From Pseudomonadota bacterium (GTDB lineage: Bacteria > Pseudomonadota > Gammaproteobacteria > Burkholderiales > Burkholderiaceae_E): a stretch of DNA of 7,591 bases. The translations under genes were made by a program, and so were the position numbers. The DNA lies in contig JAEWEW010000401.1 of assembly GCA_023389175.1 (NCBI GenBank), forward strand, positions 1 to 7,591. The letters are read 5' to 3'. Shown one piece after another: positions 1-5,686 of this stretch (position 1 is its first letter; the number at the start of each line of letters is the position of its first letter). A model generated the notes under the pieces. The model was not told the origin of the DNA. It searched no databases and saw only the letters and a program-made list of their open reading frames with translations.

Positions 1-455
1 GCTCCGAGGAGAAGGGCGAGCTTGCCCGCGCGCACGGTTGCGACCATGTCATCCTCTACAAGAAGGAAAACGTGGTGGAGCGGGTGCGCGAGATCACCGA
101 CGGGAAGATGGTGCCGGTGGTGTACGACTCGGTCGGCAAGGACACTTTCCAGGCGTCGCTCGACTGCCTGCAGCCCTTCGGCCTGATGGTGAGCTTCGGC
201 AACTCGTCCGGGCCGGTGCCGCCGATGCCGCTGACGGCGCTGAAGGGCAGCCTCTACATCACGCGCCCGAGCCTGATGGCGCATACCGCCAACCGCGACA
301 ACCTCGAGGAGATGGCGGCGGACCTGATGCGGCTGGTGAAGGCCGGCAAGGTCAGGATCCGCATCGAGCAGCGTTACCAGCTCGAGGATGCCGCCCAGGC
401 CCACCGCGACCTGGAAGGACGCAAGACTACCGGACAGAGCGTCCTGCTGCCGTGA
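1..455 (+). CDS. qor: Quinone oxidoreductase (NADPH:quinone reductase, zinc-independent MDR family), 3' part
   Basis: This is the C-terminal 150 residues of a reductase whose 5' end lies outside the window. The first complete codon is at base 3 and the stop is TGA 453-455. Family members transfer electrons from NADPH to quinones as soluble cytoplasmic enzymes of about 325 residues, so a little under half is visible. The visible part covers the end of the Rossmann fold and the return to the catalytic domain. Recognisable stretches are VVYDSVGKDTF, SLDCLQPFGLMVSFGNSSG and GSLYITRPSL, followed by the family's C-terminal pattern of AAQAHRDLEGRKTTGQSVLLP type (here split as AAQAHRDLEGR and TTGQSVLLP). 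These closely match my memory of E. coli QorA. No zinc-ligand cluster is seen in the visible part. The stop overlaps the GTG start of tcdA by 4 bp, which suggests one transcript. An in-frame GTG at 72 is internal, because the coding frame continues upstream of it to the window edge. Family assignment is firm; the physiological substrate is inferred. Confidence 0.93.
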   Translation, partial: SEEKGELARAHGCDHVILYKKENVVERVREITDGKMVPVVYDSVGKDTFQASLDCLQPFGLMVSFGNSSGPVPPMPLTALKGSLYITRPSLMAHTANRDNLEEMAADLMRLVKAGKVRIRIEQRYQLEDAAQAHRDLEGRKTTGQSVLLP

Positions 456-1303
456 CCGATCGCCGCTTCGCGGCGACCGGACGCCTGCTCGGCCAGCCGG
501 CGCTCGAGCGGCTGGTCCGAGCGCATGCCGTGGTGGCCGGCATGGGCGGCGTGGGCTCCTGGGCCGCGGAAGCGCTGGTGCGCACCGGCGTCGGAACGAT
601 CACCATCATCGACCTGGACCACATTGCCGAGTCCAACGTCAACCGGCAGGTGCATGCGCTCGAGTCGACGCTCGGCGCCGCGAAGGTGGACGTCATGGGC
701 CAGCGCCTGCACCAGATCGCGCCGCGGGCCGACATCCGCGCGATCGACGCTTTCGTCGAGCCGGACAACCTGGAAGAGCTGATTCCCGCGCAGGCCGACG
801 TGGTGGTCGACGCGATCGACGCGGTGCCGGCCAAGGCCGCGCTGGTCGCCTGGTGCGTGCAGCGCGGGATCGCCGTGGTGACCTGCGGTGCCGCCGGCGG
901 CCGCGTCGATCCGCTGCGGCTGCAGTGCGCGGACCTCGCCCGCACCAGCGGCGATTCGCTGCTCGCGTCGCTGCGCACCCGCCTGCGGCGCCGCTACGGC
1001 TTCCCGCCGGCCGCCGGGGCGACCAACCGGGATCTGGCGCATGCCCGCCGCTTCGGCGTGCCGGCGATCTTCTCCAACGAGCCCCGCAGCGGCGCCGGTC
1101 CGAGTGACGGCGCCGTCGACGGCGAGACCGGCATCGGGCGTGGCGGCGCGCCGCTTGCCTGCGCGGGCTACGGCTCGATCGTCACGGTCACCGGGGCGAT
1201 GGGCTTCGCGGCGGCGAGCCGCGCGATCGACGCGATCCTGCGCCGGCCGCTGCCGCCCGGGAAAGCGGCCCGAGGGGTCAGCCCGCGGCGTCAGGACCCT
1301 TAG
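452..1303 (+). CDS. tcdA: tRNA threonylcarbamoyladenosine dehydratase (ThiF/MoeB/E1-like fold)
   Basis: The product (283 residues) belongs to the TcdA/CsdL/YgdL family, which uses ATP to dehydrate t6A at tRNA position 37 into the cyclic form ct6A, improving decoding of ANN codons. The ATP-binding glycine motif AGMGGVGSWAAEAL is at about residues 29-42, the acidic end of strand two is IIDLD (52-56), and ESNVNRQVHAL (60-70) is the conserved Asn/Arg segment of this fold. VVVDAIDAVPAKAAL (117-131), VTCGAAGGRVDP (143-154) and DLARTSGDSL (161-170) also match the family. The reading frame is open back to base 38, but the GTG at 452 is the likely start: the following RRFAATGRLLG aligns with the N-terminus of E. 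coli TcdA, and the codon overlaps the qor stop (GTGA). No good Shine-Dalgarno sits directly upstream, so translational coupling is inferred. The tail runs roughly 15 residues past the usual length of about 268. Its 3' end overlaps the convergent membrane-protein gene by 26 bp. Confidence 0.95.
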   Translation: MTDRRFAATGRLLGQPALERLVRAHAVVAGMGGVGSWAAEALVRTGVGTITIIDLDHIAESNVNRQVHALESTLGAAKVDVMGQRLHQIAPRADIRAIDAFVEPDNLEELIPAQADVVVDAIDAVPAKAALVAWCVQRGIAVVTCGAAGGRVDPLRLQCADLARTSGDSLLASLRTRLRRRYGFPPAAGATNRDLAHARRFGVPAIFSNEPRSGAGPSDGAVDGETGIGRGGAPLACAGYGSIVTVTGAMGFAAASRAIDAILRRPLPPGKAARGVSPRRQDP

Positions 1304-1619
1304 CGAAACCGTCGCGCAGCCAGCGCTCCGTCGCAAGCGCGGCGACGACCCAGAACAGCCACAACCACGGCGATGCTCCGTTGGCATGGGCGAGCATGCC
1401 GATGGGAAAGAGCAGCGCGAGGGCGCCGGCCCACGATCCCCAGCGCCACGACCGGGAAATGCACACCAGGGCGAGCACGGCGGTGGCGCAGCCGAGCCCG
1501 AACCAGGGGCGCAGCGCCGGACGTTCCACGTCGAGCAGCGCGATCGCGCCCCAGAGGAAGACCGCGATGCCGAGCAGCAGCTGCGCGGAGAGCCGGACCA
1601 GGATCCGGTAGAAGCTCAC
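1278..1619 (-). CDS. Small hypothetical multi-pass membrane protein, coupled to fbp
   Basis: I do not recognise a family for this 113-residue protein. It is mostly hydrophobic, with probable membrane segments at about residues 8-29 (including QLLLGIAVFLWGAIALL), 38-56, 60-79 and 83-99, giving three or four passes. It is rich in Trp (W23, W39, W58, W60, W63, W85, W87, W90, W100). Short basic stretches (R56, R59, R102) lie between or after the helices. The GTG start at 1619-1617 shares bases with the TGA of fbp, so reinitiation after fbp translation is likely; no separate ribosome binding site is evident. The frame is open further upstream to an ATG at 1853, but that extension lies inside fbp and is Arg/Pro/His-rich, as out-of-frame translation usually is. 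The hydrophobic pattern begins only at the GTG. The stop lies inside the tcdA 3' end on the other strand. The membrane location is fairly secure; the function is unknown. Confidence 0.72.
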   Translation of the reverse strand: MSFYRILVRLSAQLLLGIAVFLWGAIALLDVERPALRPWFGLGCATAVLALVCISRSWRWGSWAGALALLFPIGMLAHANGASPWLWLFWVVAALATERWLRDGFAKGPDAAG

Positions 1620-2620
1620 CCGTGGTAGCCGGTGACCCGCTCGACTTCCTCGCGCGAGCCGAGGAACACCGGCACGCGCTGGTGCAGGCTGGTGGGCTGG
1701 ATGTCCAGGATGCGTCCGCGTCCGTCGGTGGCGGCGCCGCCCGCCTGCTCGACCAGCATCCCCATCGGATTGGCCTCGTACATCAGGCGCAGCTTGCCCG
1801 GCTTGCCCGGATCGCGGTTGTCGGCCGGGTACATGAAGATGCCTCCGCGGCACAGGATGCGGTGCACGTCCGCGACCATCGAGGCGACCCAGCGCATGTT
1901 GAAGTCCTTGCCGCGCGGCCCCTCCTTGCCGGCGAGCAGCTCGTCGACATACCGCTTGACCGGCGGATGCCAGTGCCGCGCGTTGGAGGCATTGATGGCG
2001 AACTCCCGGGTGCTCTCGGGGATCGCCATCCGGTCCTGCGTCAGGCTCCAGGAGCCGGTCTCGCGGTCGAGCGTGAAGCTTGCCACGCCGTCGCCCACGG
2101 TCAGCACCAGCAGGGTCGAGGGCCCATAGAGCGCATAGCCCGCGGCCACCTGGCGACGCCCCGGCTGCAGGAAGGCCTGTTCGGTCGGCTCGCGGCCGCC
2201 GTTCTCATCCTCGAGCCGCAGCACCGAGAAGATGGTGCCGATCGAGACGTTGACGTCGATGTTGGACGAGCCGTCCAGCGGATCGAAGAGCAGCAGGAAC
2301 TCGCCCACCGGGTAGCGGTGCGGGATCGCGTAGGGCTGCTCCATCTCCTCGGAGGCCATCGCCGCGAGATGACCTCCCCATTCGTTCGCCTCGAGCAGCT
2401 CGTCGTTGGCGATCACGTCCAGCTTCTTCTGGCTCTCGCCCTGGACGTTGTCGGTGCCGGCCTCGCCGAGGACGCCCGCGAGGGCGCCCTTGTTGACGGA
2501 GATGCTGATGCGCTTGCAGGCGCGGGCGACGACTTCCAGGAGCAGGCGAAGCTCCCCCGGGATGAGGCCCTTCTCGCGCTGCTCCTCGACGAGATACTGG
2601 GTAAGGCTGATCGGTTTCAT
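1616..2620 (-). CDS. fbp: Class I fructose-1,6-bisphosphatase
   Basis: The enzyme (334 residues, the usual family length) hydrolyses fructose-1,6-bisphosphate to fructose-6-phosphate and phosphate with divalent metal ions. It is the committed step of gluconeogenesis in the cytoplasm and also serves the Calvin cycle where that exists. Clear signatures are NVQGESQKKLDVIAN (58-72), the metal-ligand segment ASEEM (89-93), the metal/phosphate motif DPLDGSSNIDVNVSIGT (113-129) and the substrate-binding active-site region GKLRLMYEANPM (275-286). The N-terminus ISLTQYLVEEQRE is typical of proteobacterial class I enzymes. The ATG at 2620-2618 is preferred over an upstream in-frame ATG at 2728: homology starts there, an AGGA lies 9 bases upstream, and the longer form would run into the end of pepN. 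pepN lies 46 bp upstream on the same strand and a membrane-protein gene overlaps the stop by 4 bp, so the three probably form an operon. Nothing in the sequence shows a specific regulator. Confidence 0.97.
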   Translation of the reverse strand: MKPISLTQYLVEEQREKGLIPGELRLLLEVVARACKRISISVNKGALAGVLGEAGTDNVQGESQKKLDVIANDELLEANEWGGHLAAMASEEMEQPYAIPHRYPVGEFLLLFDPLDGSSNIDVNVSIGTIFSVLRLEDENGGREPTEQAFLQPGRRQVAAGYALYGPSTLLVLTVGDGVASFTLDRETGSWSLTQDRMAIPESTREFAINASNARHWHPPVKRYVDELLAGKEGPRGKDFNMRWVASMVADVHRILCRGGIFMYPADNRDPGKPGKLRLMYEANPMGMLVEQAGGAATDGRGRILDIQPTSLHQRVPVFLGSREEVERVTGYHG

Positions 2621-2629
2621 GTGGGTGGG

Positions 2630-2633
2630 TCCT
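2630..2633 (-). promoter_or_regulatory. Ribosome binding site of fbp
   Basis: On the minus strand, AGGA (plus-strand tcct) lies 9 bases before the ATG at 2620. It supports that ATG over the longer frame starting at 2728. It sits in the 46-bp gap after pepN, where no terminator-like hairpin with a T run is visible. Confidence 0.6.
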
Positions 2634-2666
2634 GAGGATGGAATGCCGGGTTCGCGAGTCGCTGCG

Positions 2667-5408
2667 CTATGCCGGCCGGGCGCCGAGCGCGCGGCCGACG
2701 ATCTCCTTGACGTCGGCCGAGCGCGCATCGCGGGCGACCTCGGCCAGCGCCTCCCGCATCAGGGCGCGCAGCGGCGCGATGAACTTGGTGTGACGGTCGA
2801 GCGCACGCGCAAGGCGCGCCGCCACCTGCGGGTTGGTGCGGTCCAGCTCCAGCACCTGCTGCGCCCAGAGCCGGTAGCCCCGGCCGTCCTCGCGATGGAA
2901 CTCGGCGAGATTGCCGGTGCAGAAGGCGTTGAGCAGCGCGCGCACCTTGTTCGGGTTGTGCACCGAATAGGCGGGATGGCGGGTGAGCTCGAGCACGCGT
3001 TCCAGCACCGGCGCGGCGCCGGGCAACCGGTGCATCGTGGCCTGCAGCATGAACCACTTGTCCATGACCGACGGCTCGTCGGCGTACTCCCGGGCAAACG
3101 CGGCAAGCGCCGCCTCGCTGCGCGACGGGGAGGTGAGCAGCAGCGCCTGCAGCGCGCCCAGGCGGTCGGTCATGTTGTCCGCCCCTTCGAATTGCGCCTG
3201 CGCTCGCTTCACGGCCTCGGCGTCGCCCAGCGCGCAGAGCAGCTGCAGGGCGGTGTTGGCGAGCGCGCGCCGGCTTGCCGCGGAGACCGAGAGCCGATAG
3301 GGCAGGCGCCAGTGGTCCGCCGAGACCAGCGACGCCAGGCGATCGGCAAGCGCATGAGCCACCTCCAACCGCACGCGGTTGCGGGCGGCGCGCAGCATGC
3401 CGGGGTCGATGTCGTCGAGCTGCTCGGTGAGGAAGCCTTCGGAGGGCAGGGCGAGCAGCTGGTTGCGGAAGCCCTCGTCGAGCGAGTCGTCCGCGATCGC
3501 CTGACGCAGCGAGCGCAGCAGCACCTCGAGGCCGCCGCCGTCAGCCTCCGCCGGCTGCGTCATCCGCTGCAGGATCGACCGGACGACCAGCTGCTGGCAG
3601 GCCTCCCAGCGGTTGAAGGGGTCGGTATCGTGGGCGAGCAGGAAGGCGAGGTCCTCGTCGGCGTGGTCGTACTGGACGATGGCCGGGGCGGAGAAGTCGC
3701 GCAATAGCGACGGTACCGGCGGTTCACCGAGGCCGTCGAAATCGAAGCGCTGCTCGCCGTCGACCAGCTCCACCGTGGTGGCGAGGAGCTCGCGGCCGTC
3801 GCGTGCGAGCAGCCCGAGAGCGATCGGTATCTGCAGCGGGGCCGGTACGTCGGGCGGCACGCTCGGGTCCGGTTCGCGCGCCGGCACGGTGCGGCCGTCC
3901 GGGCCGCGCAGGTGCTGGCGCATGACGAGCGAGAAGCGCCCGGCCGCCGGATCCCAGGCGCTGCGCACCAGCACGAGCGGCGTGCCGGCGGCGCCGTACC
4001 AGCGCATGAAACCGGCGAGGTCGCGGCCGTTGGCATCGGCGATGGCGGCGACGAAGTCGTCGCAGGTGACGGCCTGGCCGTCGTGGCGCTGGAAATAGAG
4101 CGCCATGCCCTTGCGGAACCCCTCCACGCCGACCAGCCGTTGCAGCATGCGGATCACCTCCGCGCCCTTCTCGTAGACGGTGGTGGTGTAGAAGTTGTCG
4201 ATCGCCTGGTAGCTGTCCGGGCGGATCGGATGGGCCATCGGCCCGGCATCCTCGGCGAACTGCATGGCGCGCAGCGTGCGCACCGTCTCGATCCGGTGCA
4301 CCGCGCGGGCGCTCGCGGCCGCAGCGGAGCCCTCGCCGACCTCGGCTGCCAGCAGGTCGGCGGAGAACTCCTGGTCGCGGAACACCGTCAGCCCTTCCTT
4401 CAGCGTGAGCTGGAACCAGTCGCGGCAGGTGACGCGGTTGCCGGTCCAGTTGTGGAAGTATTCGTGGCCGACGATCGATTCGATGCGCGCGAAGTCCTCG
4501 TCGGTGGCGATGCGCGGATTGGCGAACAGGTACTTGCTGTTGAAGATGTTGAGGCCCTTGTTCTCCATCGCGCCCATGTTGAAGTCCGCGGTGGCGACGA
4601 TCATGAACCGGTCGAGGTCGAGCTCGAGATCGAAGCGGCGCTCGTCCCAGGCGATCGCATGCTCCAGGCTGCGCATCGCATGGTGCGTCTTGTCCCGGTT
4701 GCCCGGTTCCACCCAGACCTGGAGCGTGACGTTCCGGCCCGATCGGGTACGGTAGCGCTTCTCGTTGACCTCCAGCCGGCCGGCCACCAGCGCGAACAGG
4801 TAGCTCGGCTTCGGAAACGGATCCTCCCAGGTGGCGCTGTGCCGCGAGCCTTCCTCCGCCGTGGCGACCAGGTTGCCGTTGGACAGCAGCACCGGATAGC
4901 GTTCGCGGTCGCCGCGCAGGACCACGTGGTAGCGGGCCATGACGTCGGGCCGGTCCTGGAACCAGGTGATGCGACGGAAGCCCTGGGCCTCGCATTGGGT
5001 GATCAGCATGCCGCTGGAGGCGTAGAGGCCCGAGAGCTGCAGGTTCGCAGCAGGCGAGATCGCCACGCGGGTGGTCAGCTCGAATGCCGCGGGCGGATCC
5101 TCGATGGAGAGCGTCTCGCCGACGATCGCGTAGCGCCCGCGATCGAGCGGTTGCCCGTCGATCTCGATCGAGAGCAGCTCCAATTGCTCGCCATCCAGCA
5201 CCAGCGGCGTGCCGGCGGCGACGCCTTCGCGTCGCTCCTGGCGGCTCACCGCGGTGACCACCGTGCGCTCGTGGTCCAGGTCGAAGACCAGGCGCACCCA
5301 CGGCGTCAGATAGGACGGCGGACGATAGTCGCGACGGTGGATGGTGACGACCGGCGGGGTCGTGACGTCGCTGAGGGGCGCATCTGCCAGGGGAGTCTGT
5401 TCGCTCAT
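2667..5408 (-). CDS. pepN: Aminopeptidase N (M1 family zinc metallopeptidase)
   Basis: This cytoplasmic enzyme removes N-terminal residues from peptides late in protein turnover. The product has 913 residues, against about 870 in E. coli. The N-terminal beta domain (about 1-210) includes QCEAQGF with E140, the likely N-terminus-binding glutamate. The catalytic domain carries the exopeptidase motif GAMEN (279-283), the zinc site HEYFH (315-319) with the third ligand E338 in LKEGLT, and Y412 in TVYEKGAE, which aligns with the transition-state tyrosine Tyr381 of E. coli. The small beta domain and the helical C-terminal domain follow, ending in GARPA. The start MSEQTPLADAP at 5408 was chosen because homology begins about 20 residues later. 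The frame is open to 5576, but the added residues do not resemble the family, and an alternative ATG at 5432 has no better ribosome binding site. Compared with E. coli as I recall it, there are 13 extra residues between E338 and Y412 (about 353-365). fbp follows 46 bp downstream. Confidence 0.97.
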   Translation of the reverse strand: MSEQTPLADAPLSDVTTPPVVTIHRRDYRPPSYLTPWVRLVFDLDHERTVVTAVSRQERREGVAAGTPLVLDGEQLELLSIEIDGQPLDRGRYAIVGETLSIEDPPAAFELTTRVAISPAANLQLSGLYASSGMLITQCEAQGFRRITWFQDRPDVMARYHVVLRGDRERYPVLLSNGNLVATAEEGSRHSATWEDPFPKPSYLFALVAGRLEVNEKRYRTRSGRNVTLQVWVEPGNRDKTHHAMRSLEHAIAWDERRFDLELDLDRFMIVATADFNMGAMENKGLNIFNSKYLFANPRIATDEDFARIESIVGHEYFHNWTGNRVTCRDWFQLTLKEGLTVFRDQEFSADLLAAEVGEGSAAAASARAVHRIETVRTLRAMQFAEDAGPMAHPIRPDSYQAIDNFYTTTVYEKGAEVIRMLQRLVGVEGFRKGMALYFQRHDGQAVTCDDFVAAIADANGRDLAGFMRWYGAAGTPLVLVRSAWDPAAGRFSLVMRQHLRGPDGRTVPAREPDPSVPPDVPAPLQIPIALGLLARDGRELLATTVELVDGEQRFDFDGLGEPPVPSLLRDFSAPAIVQYDHADEDLAFLLAHDTDPFNRWEACQQLVVRSILQRMTQPAEADGGGLEVLLRSLRQAIADDSLDEGFRNQLLALPSEGFLTEQLDDIDPGMLRAARNRVRLEVAHALADRLASLVSADHWRLPYRLSVSAASRRALANTALQLLCALGDAEAVKRAQAQFEGADNMTDRLGALQALLLTSPSRSEAALAAFAREYADEPSVMDKWFMLQATMHRLPGAAPVLERVLELTRHPAYSVHNPNKVRALLNAFCTGNLAEFHREDGRGYRLWAQQVLELDRTNPQVAARLARALDRHTKFIAPLRALMREALAEVARDARSADVKEIVGRALGARPA

Positions 5409-5472
5409 GTCTGCTCGCTGCGGCGGAGGCATCGCTGTCGTGCTGCTCGCGGCAACGAGGCTCGATGCCGGT

Positions 5473-5484
5473 GCGGCATGCCGC
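5473..5484. repeat. Perfect 12-bp palindrome GCGGCATGCCGC
   Basis: The sequence equals its own reverse complement. It partly overlaps an alternative hairpin, ATGCCG-GTG-CGGCAT, at 5465-5479. It lies between a possible pepN -10 box and the pepN start, so it could be an operator or fold in the 5' leader. Palindromes of this length also occur by chance in GC-rich DNA, so a function is only a suggestion. Confidence 0.4.
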
Positions 5485-5494
5485 GGGGACAGCC

Positions 5495-5500
5495 ATTCTA
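5495..5500 (-). promoter_or_regulatory. Possible -10 box for pepN (TAGAAT)
   Basis: The minus strand reads TAGAAT, five of six bases matching the sigma-70 -10 consensus, about 87 bases before the pepN ATG and inside otherwise GC-rich sequence. No recognisable -35 element stands 16-18 bp upstream, so the call is weak. Confidence 0.25.
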
Positions 5501-5630
5501 GGCCGTGCACCGATGGCCCCGCGCGGCGTACGGCTCCGGTCACCGACGCGGCCTCGCGGCAGCGGTCGCGTGGCATTACGGCACCGACGCTTGAGCGGCA
5601 GGGCCGGCGCGGCTATCGTTGCTCGAGTAC

Positions 5631-5636
5631 TACAAT
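5631..5636 (+). promoter_or_regulatory. Possible -10 box for the surface-protein gene (TACAAT)
   Basis: TACAAT matches five of six bases of the sigma-70 -10 consensus and lies 50 bases before the ATG at 5687, implying a leader of roughly 40-45 bases. At the expected -35 distance the sequence is GC-rich with no TTGACA-like element. A TTGAGC at 5591 is too far away (34-bp spacer). An activator-dependent or alternative promoter is possible. Confidence 0.3.
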
Positions 5637-5674
5637 GAGCCGCCCGATCGGACCCGCCGTCCGGTCGACGAAGC

Positions 5675-5679
5675 GAGGT
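5675..5679 (+). promoter_or_regulatory. Ribosome binding site of the surface-protein gene (GAGGT)
   Basis: GAGGT ends 7 bases before the ATG at 5687, which is ideal spacing. It decides the start: the next in-frame ATG, at 5750 (residue 22), has no such site, and starting there would remove the basic N-terminus. Confidence 0.65.
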
Positions 5680-5686
5680 CCCATCC

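Larger units (their letters stand above)
5409..5686. other. Divergent intergenic spacer between pepN and the surface-protein gene
   Basis: This 278-bp stretch separates two divergent genes and must hold both promoters if each gene has its own. I see no convincing coding sequence in it. In-frame extensions of pepN to 5576 and of unrelated plus-strand frames cross it, but they look like chance open frames in GC-rich DNA. Visible elements are a perfect 12-bp palindrome at 5473-5484, a TAGAAT on the minus strand (5500-5495), a TACAAT on the plus strand (5631-5636) and a Shine-Dalgarno at 5675-5679. Confidence 0.7.

Noticed and set aside
374..1387. Minus-strand open frame of 337 codons opposite tcdA
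   Set aside because: It is the mirror frame of tcdA, with Arg/Gly/His-rich composition and no motifs.
1373..2635. Plus-strand open frame of 420 codons opposite fbp
   Set aside because: It is antisense to fbp, which has full-length family similarity, and it shows no independent coding evidence.
2621..2666. Possible terminator between pepN and fbp
   Set aside because: No GC stem followed by a T run is visible on the minus strand. The short gap with an fbp ribosome binding site fits co-transcription better.
3912..5501. Long plus-strand open frame (529 codons) opposite pepN
   Set aside because: It lies entirely antisense to a well-supported pepN apart from a short stretch, has no recognisable motifs, and is rich in Arg, Ala, His and Gly, as mirrored GC-rich codons produce.
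5591..5636. TTGAGC paired with TACAAT as a full sigma-70 promoter
   Set aside because: The spacer would be 34 bp, twice the usual 17 bp. Only the -10-like element is kept, at low confidence.
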